DNA of 64,000 nucleotides from Pseudomonas sp. (GTDB lineage Bacteria; Pseudomonadota; Gammaproteobacteria; Pseudomonadales; Pseudomonadaceae). The stretch lies in the NCBI RefSeq assembly GCF_002796985.1, contig NZ_PEKX01000007.1, forward strand, positions 982,284 to 1,046,283, given 5' to 3'. The translations under genes and the position numbers were made by a program. Shown here one piece after another: positions 39,714 through 47,341 of the stretch (positions are counted from its first letter, which is position 1; each line of letters opens with the position of its first letter). Under the pieces are notes generated by a model. The model was not told where the DNA came from. It worked only from the letters and a program-made list of their open reading frames with translations, and searched no databases.

Positions 39714-40610
39714 ATGACAATGACCAACGATCCCTTGCTGACGCTTTTCATGCCCATCGCCCTGGGCATCATCATGCTGGGCCTCGGCCTGTCCCTGACC
39801 ATTGCCGACTTCGCCCGCGTGGTGCGCTATCCCAAGCCGGTGCTCATCGGCCTGGTCTGCCAGATCATCCTGCTGCCCCTGGCCTGCTTCCTCATCACCG
39901 TTGGCTTCGCCCTGGAAGCGGCGCTGGCCGTGGGCATGATGCTGCTCGCCGCCTCCCCCGGCGGCACCACCGCCAACCTCTACAGCCACCTGGCCCACGG
40001 CGACGTGGCGCTGAACATCACGCTGACCGCGGTGAACTCGGTGATCGCCATTCTCACCATGCCGCTGATCGTCAATCTGTCGCTGCTGTACTTCATGAAC
40101 GACGGCCAGACCATCCCGCTGCAGTTCGCCAAGGTGGTGCAGGTGTTCATCATCGTCCTCGGCCCGGTGGCCATCGGCATGCTCGTGCGGCGCCTGCTAC
40201 CGGGCGTAGCGGCGGCGTTGCAGAAGCCGGTGAAGATCCTCTCCGCACTGCTGCTGGCGGTGATCATCGGCGTGGCCGTGACCAAGGACTGGCAGACCTT
40301 CCTCGTCTATGCGCCCATCGTCGGCGCGGCGGCGCTGTGCTTCAACCTGCTGAGCCTGGCCGTGGGCTACTGGATGCCGCGCCTGCTCAAGCTATCCAAG
40401 CCGCAATCCATCGCCATCGGCATGGAGATCGGCATCCACAACGGCACCCTCGCCATCGCCCTGGCGCTCAGCCCGATGCTGCTGAACAACAAGACCATGG
40501 CGATCCCGGCCGCCATCTACGGCGTGCTGATGTTCTTCACCGCTGGCCTCTTCGGCTGGTGGGTCAGCCGGGGTGTGGCCAAGACCGCGCCGGAGCAAGC
40601 GGCTGCCTGA
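39714..40610 (+). CDS. Bile acid:sodium symporter (BASS) family transporter
   Basis: A 298-residue inner-membrane protein with about ten hydrophobic segments. BASS marks are LGIIMLGLGLSLTIADFARV, ASPGGTTANLYSHLAHGDVA, LTAVNSVIAILTMPLIVNL (with the sodium-site Asn) and IAIGMEIGIHNGTLAIALAL. Bacterial members carry out sodium-linked uptake or efflux of organic anions such as pantoate or keto acids; the substrate here is unknown. TTGGAG precedes the ATG at 39714. Single gene between cheV and the fimbrial cluster. Confidence 0.92.
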   Translation: MTMTNDPLLTLFMPIALGIIMLGLGLSLTIADFARVVRYPKPVLIGLVCQIILLPLACFLITVGFALEAALAVGMMLLAASPGGTTANLYSHLAHGDVALNITLTAVNSVIAILTMPLIVNLSLLYFMNDGQTIPLQFAKVVQVFIIVLGPVAIGMLVRRLLPGVAAALQKPVKILSALLLAVIIGVAVTKDWQTFLVYAPIVGAAALCFNLLSLAVGYWMPRLLKLSKPQSIAIGMEIGIHNGTLAIALALSPMLLNNKTMAIPAAIYGVLMFFTAGLFGWWVSRGVAKTAPEQAAA

Positions 40611-40620
40611 CATGCTGCTC

Positions 40621-40649
40621 CCCCTGTAGGCGTTGGCGTTCCTACAGGG
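40621..40649. repeat. Degenerate REP-like inverted repeat
   Basis: CCCTGTAGG (40622-40630) and CCTACAGGG (40641-40649) flank an 11-base... spacer region (40631-40640) just after the symporter gene. The ends match REP ends, so this is likely a shrunken REP serving as terminator rather than a regulator site. Confidence 0.55.
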
Positions 40650-40670
40650 AGAGTTGTTAACGGGATTTCT

Positions 40671-40702
40671 CCTACATGCTGATGAGGAAAGTACGGTAGG
40701 AC
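40671..40702 (+). promoter_or_regulatory. 32-bp fimbrial element, copy 1 (before pilin)
   Basis: A 32-bp block starting CCTAC and ending TACGGTAGGAC, with GGAA in the middle, matches a block at 42303-42334 at 25 of 32 positions. CCTAC and GTAGG are 25 bp apart in both. It lies about 90 bp before the pilin start, an activator-type position. Confidence 0.55.
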
Positions 40703-40788
40703 TGCTTCCTGCACAGGATGAGAATTTGGCCATCGCGCTCACCGGGGCCGGTGCAGCGAGCCAACTCACTCATGCAGGAAACCCTCAG

Positions 40789-41328
40789 ATGAAAAAGTCC
40801 CTGATTGCCTTCGCCACCCTGGCTGCTCTGTCCGCTTCCGCCATGCACGCACAGGCTTCCGATGGCACCATCAACTTCAACGGCAAGGTCCAGGACGTCA
40901 CCTGCACCATCAAGATCAACGGCGCAGGCACGGGTGATGGCACCGTCACCCTGCCCACGGTCTCCAAGACTTCCCTGGCCGGCGTCGGCACCACCGGCGG
41001 CGACACCACCTTCACCATCGACCTCTCCGGTTGCACTGGCAGCGAAGTCAGCGGCAACCCTGGTGTGGCCGTGTTCTTCGAGCCTGGCGCCAACGTCACT
41101 TCCCAGGGCCGCCTGAAGAACATCGGCAGCGGGGCGCCGGAAGTCGACCTGGCGATCTTCCGCAATGGTTCGGCTCTGCAACTGGGCGCTGCGCCGGCCT
41201 CGGCATTCACTAATATCTCGGGTACCGGCGCGAGCATGCCCTTCACCGTGAAGTACTACTCCAACTCGGCCACCCCGAGCGCGGGCGAAGTGAAATCCAG
41301 CGTGACCTATTCGATCGTTTACCCGTAA
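40789..41328 (+). CDS. Chaperone-usher major fimbrial subunit
   Basis: A 179-residue type 1-like pilin: signal peptide MKKSLIAFATLAALSASAMH then AQASDG, first strand TINFNGKVQDVTCTIKINGA with Cys, second Cys in IDLSGCTGSE (forming the family disulfide), and the C-terminal donor-strand complement region ending SVTYSIVYP with the penultimate Tyr. It is the first and only small subunit in the cluster, so it is presumably the rod. AGGAAA lies upstream of the ATG. A strong 13-bp hairpin sits just after its stop, before the chaperone. Confidence 0.92.
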   Translation: MKKSLIAFATLAALSASAMHAQASDGTINFNGKVQDVTCTIKINGAGTGDGTVTLPTVSKTSLAGVGTTGGDTTFTIDLSGCTGSEVSGNPGVAVFFEPGANVTSQGRLKNIGSGAPEVDLAIFRNGSALQLGAAPASAFTNISGTGASMPFTVKYYSNSATPSAGEVKSSVTYSIVYP

Positions 41329-41348
41329 GTCGAACGCACCCCGGCACT

Positions 41349-41383
41349 ACCCGGCGAAGGCTGATGCTCGGCCTTCGCCGGGT
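41349..41383 (+). terminator. Strong hairpin between pilin and chaperone genes
   Basis: ACCCGGCGAAGGC (41349-41361) and GCCTTCGCCGGGT (41371-41383) form a perfect 13-bp stem with a nine-base loop. There is no T-run. Such hairpins after the major subunit protect its mRNA and limit read-through, which sets the high pilin-to-usher ratio. Confidence 0.75.
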
Positions 41384-41415
41384 GCGGAGCATCCACTGAC
41401 AATCCGAGGTTCACC

Positions 41416-42156
41416 ATGAAGCGTGCTTTTTCCGGCCTGGGGCTCCTGCTGGCGGCCTGCCTGACGATCGGTCAGGCGCAAGCCTCCATCGTGATCACCG
41501 GTACCCGCGTGGTCTACGATGCGTCCCAGCGGGAGGTGACGGTCAAGCTCGGCAATGACGGCCAATCGCCGATGCTGGTGCAGTCATGGATAGACGAAGG
41601 CAACGTCCAGGCGACGCCCGATACCTCCGCCGCTCCCTTCGTGCTCACGCCTCCCATCGCTCGGATCGATCCGAACAAGGGCCAGGCGTTGCGAGTCCGC
41701 TACACCGGGCAGAAGAGCCTGCCGCAAGACAAGGAGTCGCTGTTCTGGCTCAACGTACTGGAGGTTCCGCCGTCATCGGCCGAAGGGCAGAACAAGCTGA
41801 AGATCGCCTTCCGCAGCCGCCTGAAACTCTTTTATCGCCCTGCGGGATTGCCGGGCAACGCCACGGCCGCCGCCGAGCAACTGCAGTGGCGCCTGCAGCA
41901 AAAGGGTGCCGAGTGGACGCTGGAGTGCCGCAACGACAGCCCGTACTACGTCTCCCTGGGCAAGGTCAGCGTGAGCGGAGGCGGGCAGACCGTCAGCCCG
42001 GCCCTCGACATCAACTCCAGCATGCTCGCCCCAGGCGAGCGCAAGCTGATGCCGTTGAAGAGCGCCGCCGGCCTCGCATCGGGTAGCAAGGTGGACTACA
42101 CGAGCATCAGTGACCTGGGCGCGATGATCGAGCATTCCCAGCCCTTGAAGCCCTGA
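41416..42156 (+). CDS. Periplasmic fimbrial chaperone
   Basis: A 246-residue PapD-like chaperone: signal peptide MKRAFSGLGLLLAACLTIGQ then AQASIV, the first immunoglobulin-like domain with VTVKLGNDGQSPMLVQSWID and the conserved Arg/Lys cleft in PPIARIDPNKGQALRVRYTG, then KESLFWLNVLEVPP (G1 strand signature) and KIAFRSRLKLFYRPAGL. The second domain ends near HSQPLKP. It caps pilin subunits and hands them to the usher. It is 87 bp after the pilin; a 262-bp gap with its own control elements separates it from the usher. Confidence 0.93.
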   Translation: MKRAFSGLGLLLAACLTIGQAQASIVITGTRVVYDASQREVTVKLGNDGQSPMLVQSWIDEGNVQATPDTSAAPFVLTPPIARIDPNKGQALRVRYTGQKSLPQDKESLFWLNVLEVPPSSAEGQNKLKIAFRSRLKLFYRPAGLPGNATAAAEQLQWRLQQKGAEWTLECRNDSPYYVSLGKVSVSGGGQTVSPALDINSSMLAPGERKLMPLKSAAGLASGSKVDYTSISDLGAMIEHSQPLKP

Positions 42157-42184
42157 CTGCCAGCACAACTCCCTCGCCGTACCA

Positions 42185-42215
42185 GGTCCGGTGCCAGCCA
42201 GAGCTGCACCGGACC
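42185..42215 (+). terminator. Hairpin after chaperone gene
   Basis: GGTCCGGTGC (42185-42194) pairs perfectly with GCACCGGACC (42206-42215) around an 11-base loop. No T-run follows. With the element at 42303 it suggests that the usher unit has its own promoter. Confidence 0.55.
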
Positions 42216-42302
42216 GCCCCACCCATTCGCGTGTTTGCGCCTTCGTGCGGAGAAGTTTCGCTGCTCCGCTCATTCGATAGCTCGCTATTCGTTGGGATAA
42301 TT

Positions 42303-42334
42303 CCTACAGGCTTACCGGGAACCTACGGTAGGAC
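42303..42334 (+). promoter_or_regulatory. 32-bp fimbrial element, copy 2 (before usher)
   Basis: The second copy of the CCTAC...TACGGTAGGAC block, with the same 25-bp spacing as copy 1. Here CCTAC-G-GTAGG (42322-42332) is a palindrome. An AT-rich GGATAATT precedes it. It ends about 85 bp before the usher start, the same distance as copy 1 from the pilin. Confidence 0.55.
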
Positions 42335-42418
42335 GATTCGTGCGCGAATCGGAGACTGAACCCATCGCTTCCGCCCTTGCTGGCAAGGCGGAAAGCACTG
42401 CCACTGCAGGGTTCGAGC

Positions 42419-44965
42419 ATGAACAGCGCACGTTACTTTCCACTGTCCCAACCCATGGCTTTTCCGTTCAAGCCGCTGGCGCTGGCCGTCTGCCTGCTGG
42501 GCGGTCTTTGCAGCGGCCTTGCGCTGGCGGGGCCGGATGAGGGTGAGGTAGCCAACTTCGAGAGCGACATGCTTTGGGGGCAGGGGGCACGTTCGATGAA
42601 CCTGTCGCGCTTTCGTGAAAGCAACCTGGTCGAGCCGGGCGTCCACAACCTTGCCGTGCAGCTCAATGGAACGCCGCTCGGTCCCCAGGACATCCACTTT
42701 GTCGAGGGCGACCAGCCCGGCCATGGCAAAGCCTGCTTCTCACGCCTGCAACTGGAGCAGTTTGGCGTCAAGCTCGACCAACTGCCGCCAGACAAACTGA
42801 CCGGCGACTGCCTCGACCTGCCGGCCCTTATCGAAGGCGCCAGCGCCAGTGTCGATGTTGGCGAGCAGCGGCTGGATCTGAGCATTCCCCAGGCCATGCT
42901 GCGCCGCAACCCGCGCGGCTACGTCAGCCCCGAGCGCTGGGACCATGGCGTCAACGCCGGCTTCCTGGACTATAACCTCAGCGGTTACCAGAGCAGCAGC
43001 CAGGGCAGAGATCAGCAAACCGCCTATGCCAGCCTCAATGGCGGGCTCAATCTGGGGGACTGGCGCCTGCGCCAGCGCTCGTCGCTCAACTGGGGCCAGG
43101 ACGGCAAAACCCTACAGAACCTCGCCACCTACGCCCAGCGCGACGTCGACTCGCTCCGCTCCCAGCTGACCCTCGGCGATGCCTATACCGACGGCGACCT
43201 GTTCGACTCGGTCCCCCTGCGCGGCGTGCGCCTGAACAGCGACGAACGCATGCTGCCCGACTCCCAGCGCGGCTATGCGCCGGTGGTACGCGGCATCGCC
43301 GCGACCAACGCCCGCGTCACCATCCGCCAGAATGGCTACATCATCCACGAGGAAACCGTAGCCCCCGGCGCCTTCGAGATCAGTGATCTCAACCCCACCA
43401 GCGACAATGGCGACCTCGACGTCACCGTGACCGAAGCCAGCGGCCAGGAAAGCCACTTCAGCGTGCCGTTCTCCTCCGTCGCTCGTTCCCTGCGCCCCGG
43501 CGTCTCGCGCTACAGCGCAAGCGTCGGCCAGGTACGGGGCCTCACCTACGGCTACAGCCCTTACGTCGCCCAGGCCACCTACCAGCGCGGCCTCACCAAC
43601 AGCGTCACCGCCTACACCGGCGGCACAGGCTCCGACGGCTACACCGCCCTGTTGCTCGGTGGCGTGCTCAATACCGAATACGGCGCCTTTGGCGCGGACC
43701 TGACCCAGGCCAGCACCGACCTGAACAGCCAGCAGTACAGCGGCCGCTCGCTGCGCATCAGCTACAACAAGATCCTGCAGAGTACCGGCACGAACTTCAC
43801 CGTCGCCTCGTACCGCTATTCCACCGATGGCTATTTCGGCCTCAACGATGCCCTCAACGCCCGTGACCAGCTCGAGGCGTTTGGCGACGAAAAAGGCGGC
43901 GCCGACGCCATCCGCCGTGCCCGCAGCCGCAGTGAAATCAACGTCAGCCAGAACATCGGGCGCGGCTACCTGTTCGTCAGCGGCTCAAGGCAGGACTACT
44001 GGAACGACACGGGTTCCGACACCCAGTTCCAGGCCGGCTACAACCACAGCTGGAACTGGGGCAGCGCCTCTGTCAGCGCCTCGCGGACCCAGGACGCCTT
44101 CGGCGGCTCCGAGAACCAGGTGCTGCTCAGCGTCTCCCTGCCCATCGGCTCGGCCGGCGGCAATCGTCCGTACCTCACCAGCAGCGTCAGCCACAGCAGC
44201 AGCGGCGCCAGCAACCTGCAGAGCACCCTGAGCGGCACCGCCGGCCAGGACGGCCAGATCAACTACGGCATCACCAGCGCCTACGACAGCCCGGCCGATG
44301 GCCAGGGCGCCGCCAGCCTCGGCGGCAATGCCCAGTACCGTGACGCCTACGGCACCCTCAACGGCTCCGTGAGCCAGGGCAGCGACTACCGGCAACTGTC
44401 GGCCGGCATCGCCGGCTCCGTGGTCGCCCACCCCAGGGGCGTCACCTTCGGCCAGACCCTGGGCGACAGCATCGCCATCATCGACGCCCCCGGCGCCGCT
44501 GGCGCCCAGGTCAGCAGTGCCAGCAACGTCAAGCTCAATAGCCAGGGCCAGGCCGTGGTGCCGTACCTCACGGCCTACCGCGTGAACACCCTGGAACTGG
44601 ACCCCAAGGGCCTGTCCGACGACGTCGAACTCAAAAGCACCACGCAGGACGTCGTACCGCGTAGCGGCTCGGTCATGCTGGTCAAGTTCGACGCGGTAAC
44701 CGGCCGCGCGCTGCTGATCCAGAGCCGCCAGAGCGACGGCAGCCCGCTGCCGTTCGGCGCCAGTGTCTACGATGAGAAAAACCAGGAAGTCGGTGTGGTC
44801 GGGCAGGGGGGCAAGATCTTCGCCCGTGTCGAAGGCGACAGCGGCACCCTGCGCGTTCCGCTCGATGGCGACAAGAGTTGCACCCTTCACTACAGCGTCC
44901 CGAGCAATCAGGTCGGCGACAAGGACGCTCCCCTTGAAGCTATCGATGCGCCTTGCGCAGGTTAA
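42419..44965 (+). CDS. Outer-membrane fimbrial usher
   Basis: An 848-residue PapC-type usher, the outer-membrane pore that assembles the fimbria. After a signal segment (LALAVCLLGGLCSGLALAGP) come the N-terminal chaperone-binding domain (ANFESDMLWGQGARSMNLSR), the 24-strand barrel with plug (RGYAPVVRGIAATNARVTIR, APGAFEISDLNPTSDNGDLD), and C-terminal domains with FGASVYDEKNQEVGVVGQGG and the closing Cys pair (KSCTLHYSVP...DAPCAG). Start 42419 was chosen for signal peptide form; an in-frame ATG-type start at 42377 would add 14 residues. Length is normal for a complete usher. Confidence 0.95.
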   Translation: MNSARYFPLSQPMAFPFKPLALAVCLLGGLCSGLALAGPDEGEVANFESDMLWGQGARSMNLSRFRESNLVEPGVHNLAVQLNGTPLGPQDIHFVEGDQPGHGKACFSRLQLEQFGVKLDQLPPDKLTGDCLDLPALIEGASASVDVGEQRLDLSIPQAMLRRNPRGYVSPERWDHGVNAGFLDYNLSGYQSSSQGRDQQTAYASLNGGLNLGDWRLRQRSSLNWGQDGKTLQNLATYAQRDVDSLRSQLTLGDAYTDGDLFDSVPLRGVRLNSDERMLPDSQRGYAPVVRGIAATNARVTIRQNGYIIHEETVAPGAFEISDLNPTSDNGDLDVTVTEASGQESHFSVPFSSVARSLRPGVSRYSASVGQVRGLTYGYSPYVAQATYQRGLTNSVTAYTGGTGSDGYTALLLGGVLNTEYGAFGADLTQASTDLNSQQYSGRSLRISYNKILQSTGTNFTVASYRYSTDGYFGLNDALNARDQLEAFGDEKGGADAIRRARSRSEINVSQNIGRGYLFVSGSRQDYWNDTGSDTQFQAGYNHSWNWGSASVSASRTQDAFGGSENQVLLSVSLPIGSAGGNRPYLTSSVSHSSSGASNLQSTLSGTAGQDGQINYGITSAYDSPADGQGAASLGGNAQYRDAYGTLNGSVSQGSDYRQLSAGIAGSVVAHPRGVTFGQTLGDSIAIIDAPGAAGAQVSSASNVKLNSQGQAVVPYLTAYRVNTLELDPKGLSDDVELKSTTQDVVPRSGSVMLVKFDAVTGRALLIQSRQSDGSPLPFGASVYDEKNQEVGVVGQGGKIFARVEGDSGTLRVPLDGDKSCTLHYSVPSNQVGDKDAPLEAIDAPCAG

Positions 44966-44979
44966 CCCGGAGAAGCCAA

Positions 44980-46005
44980 ATGAGCGGGACTTCGAGCAAA
45001 ACCCATCTGAGCATCCTGCTGATCGCGCTGACGACGCTATGGCTCGGCCGCGCCGAGGCGACAGTGACCTGCACGCCAACCGCGGGTATCACACTCAGCC
45101 TGCCTGCCAGCATCACAGCGCCGCGCGACCGCAGCTTCGGTACTCCGTTGACCGGCTGGATCTCCTCCAGCGTCACGCGAATGGAAAACAGCTGTACCGC
45201 CAGTGACACCTCCACCACCTATGGCCAGGCGCGCGGGTTGCTGAATCCAACCGGCAAAACACTGGTCGACGGCGGAGCAACGTACACCGTTTATGCGACC
45301 TCGCAGAAAGGCGTGGGGCTGATTCTCGGCATCAAGGATCAGAATGCCGCCATGGTGCCGATAGCACCGACGCCCACCGATCTGGTCAAGGGATGGTCCA
45401 CCTTCTGGGATTTTGGCGCTTCCATAAGGCTGGTCGCCACCGGCGAGCCCATCGCCACCGGTACCCTTGCCGCAACAACCATCGCCAACACCTTCGTGGC
45501 GGAGAAAAGCTCGGGAACGACATCGGCAGCCGCACCCATCAAGATCACCGGCACCAGCGTGGCAGCCCAGACCTGCTCCGTGGATGCCGGCTCGGTGAAC
45601 ATGAGTGTCAGCCTCGGCACGACCAGCGCGCCGGGCCTCGCCGGGCCGGTGGGGACAACGGCAGGCAACGCCAGCTTCAGTGTGCGCCTCAATTGCAGCA
45701 CCGGCATGAATGTCTACATGACGCTGACTGACGCCAACAATCTCGGCAACACGTCCGACATCCTCAGCCTCAGCCCATCGCCGACTCAGGCTCGTGGTGT
45801 TGGTGTCCAGGTACGGCGCAACGGCACTCCGGTGCGCTTCGGGCCGGATGCCTCTGTCGCCGGCAACACCAACCAGTTTTCCGTTGGCACTTCGCCCAAC
45901 GGCGTACTGGACGTGCCCTTTACCGCCAACTACATCAAGATCAATGCTGTGGTGGCGCCGGGCGATGCCAATGCCGTAGCCACCTACACGTTCTCCTACC
46001 AATGA
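44980..46005 (+). CDS. Two-domain fimbrial tip adhesin
   Basis: A 341-residue fimbrial protein: signal peptide ending LTTLWLGRAEA, then an N-terminal about 170-residue domain without clear pilin similarity (receptor-binding by position) and a C-terminal pilin domain starting about KITGTSVAAQTCSVDAGSVN, with a Cys pair (TCSVD, LNCSTG) and the donor-strand tail TYTFSYQ. This FimH-like layout marks the tip adhesin. GGAGAAG lies before the ATG at 44980; the start is 12 bases after the usher stop. The receptor is unknown. It is the last gene of the cluster. Confidence 0.9.
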   Translation: MSGTSSKTHLSILLIALTTLWLGRAEATVTCTPTAGITLSLPASITAPRDRSFGTPLTGWISSSVTRMENSCTASDTSTTYGQARGLLNPTGKTLVDGGATYTVYATSQKGVGLILGIKDQNAAMVPIAPTPTDLVKGWSTFWDFGASIRLVATGEPIATGTLAATTIANTFVAEKSSGTTSAAAPIKITGTSVAAQTCSVDAGSVNMSVSLGTTSAPGLAGPVGTTAGNASFSVRLNCSTGMNVYMTLTDANNLGNTSDILSLSPSPTQARGVGVQVRRNGTPVRFGPDASVAGNTNQFSVGTSPNGVLDVPFTANYIKINAVVAPGDANAVATYTFSYQ

Positions 46006-46610
46006 GTTGGTAGTGAGCTGCAAGCAGAGTCGCATGATCCTACGCAATTGCGACAAGGTACTCGGGAACCGTCCTGCACAGCCTTCGGAAGAACCGGTAG
46101 CATCCCGCATTGCTGCGCCTGCAAGGCCGCCGGTAAGGTTTCCGGGTCGCGACAGTCGTCGTGACCTGGGCGTGGAAACCCGGTGTTTTGCTACGTAGGC
46201 GCGGTAGCGCCATGGCGGTTCGACTGGCGCTTTTTTGTGCCCGTCATGTGCTGTCTATGGTGGGATCGTGCAAGGCGGGCTTCGGTCCGGCCGGGCCCTA
46301 CGTAGCCGGTATTTCCACCCTTGCACGGTCCTGCCACCCTTCAGTGGAAAGTTGGGTGAGTCGGGTTCCTCTTATCACTACGTAGGAACTGAGCGATGCA
46401 TTACCCCGCTTTTACCCCCGCGCACCACCGACCGTCCCCTCCGGAATTCCTTCTATCGAGTAGCCAATCTGGCCGGCTCTCGGTGCTCACCCTGCCGAGC
46501 ACCTGAGGTTTGCGGCAGGCCGCCGGGTGTATTGGGACACCTGGCGGCCCTTTGGAAGTCCATCGAATCGCGGTCGCTCCGCTCCGGTGCGGCTCACAAG
46601 GAGTTCATAC
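46006..46610. other. 605-bp palindrome-rich intergenic region
   Basis: No credible gene. It holds three CTACGTAG palindromes (46191, 46298, 46378), CGCAATTGCG (46043-46052) and an imperfect inverted repeat with GGTGG...CGTGCAAGG (about 46259-46273) against CCTTGCACGG...CCACC (about 46319-46338). It separates the adhesin from the orphan gene at 46611. Confidence 0.6.
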
Positions 46611-46913
46611 ATGGGAAGCACACAACCCAAACACCCCGGCGAGTACTGGGGCCACGTCGCACCGGCCGATGGCCAGCCCGGCATGGCGATGGATTGGCCG
46701 GTCGACTGCCAACCGGCCATGGACGCGGCCGTTCGGCATGTCGAGCGCTGGTTCGACGAGCAGGGATACTCATCCAACCTGTGGGCGGCCTTCTTCGCCG
46801 GCCGCAGCGAACAGGAGAGCTACACACAGCGCGTGGCTTATGAAGCGGCGTTCTTCTGGCGCGTACAGCAACGACTGATGGGCACTGCTGCCTCGGCGGT
46901 GCTCCACGCTTGA
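46611..46913 (+). CDS. Orphan hypothetical protein
   Basis: A 100-residue soluble protein, MGSTQPKHPGEYWGHVAPAD to the tail TAASAVLHA, rich in tryptophan and aromatic residues (MDWPVDCQPAMDAAVRHVER, NLWAAFFAGRSEQESYTQRV). No domain is recognised and no signal peptide is present. A perfect AAGGAG sits six bases before the ATG at 46611, which decides the start. It is isolated between the adhesin and an ATPase gene and preceded by a gap with several palindromes. Function unknown. Confidence 0.6.
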   Translation: MGSTQPKHPGEYWGHVAPADGQPGMAMDWPVDCQPAMDAAVRHVERWFDEQGYSSNLWAAFFAGRSEQESYTQRVAYEAAFFWRVQQRLMGTAASAVLHA

Positions 46914-47341
46914 ACCAATCGGTATGCAAGCCAGCTCGCTCCTGACCGGGCGGTTGCTGCACAGGCTCAATCTTGCCGGATGAACGCGATGTAGGATGGC
47001 GTGGAGCGTAGCGATACCCATCGATGTGGTGCAGGACGGGCGCGCCTAGCCTATACACAATCGCGCGCTTGGCGCGAGCCTACAGAATGGCTCCGCGATT
47101 ACCCGCCGCGCAGGATTTTCGAGGTAGGAGCAACTGTCTTCCTCTGGATAGTCCGTGCCGGTGTTTCCCCCTCACCCCAGCCCTCCCCCAGGGAGAGGGC
47201 TAGGGTGGGGGCAAGCCCTCGCGCGATTCTCCAGGTAGAGCGGACTCTGTCCGCAATGATTTCCGGCGTGATTCGAATCTATCGCGGACGAAGCCCGCTC
47301 CTGCGCCCCCTGAACTTCGGCATCGACCTGAAGGCGCGGGC
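46914..47341. other. 428-bp gap with composite repeat
   Basis: Convergent gap between the orphan gene and the ATPase. Most of it (47124-47305) is the composite repeat listed separately; the rest shows nothing recognisable. Confidence 0.6.
47124..47305. repeat. Composite intergenic repeat, copy A
   Basis: Begins GTAGGAGCAACTGTCTTCCT, continues with GTCCGTGCCGGTGTTTCC, a CCCTCCCCC/GGGAGAGGG stem, CCCTCGCGCGATTCTCCAGG, and ends in the inverted pair AGCGGACTCTGTCCGC / ATCGCGGACGAAGCCCGCTC. The same parts in the same order occur at 58.9-59.2 kb. Confidence 0.75.

Noticed and set aside
40622..40649. CCTGTAGG...CCTACAGG as a third copy of the fimbrial regulator element
   Set aside because: Spacing differs, and the ends match a shortened REP element right after the symporter gene, so it is more likely a REP/terminator.
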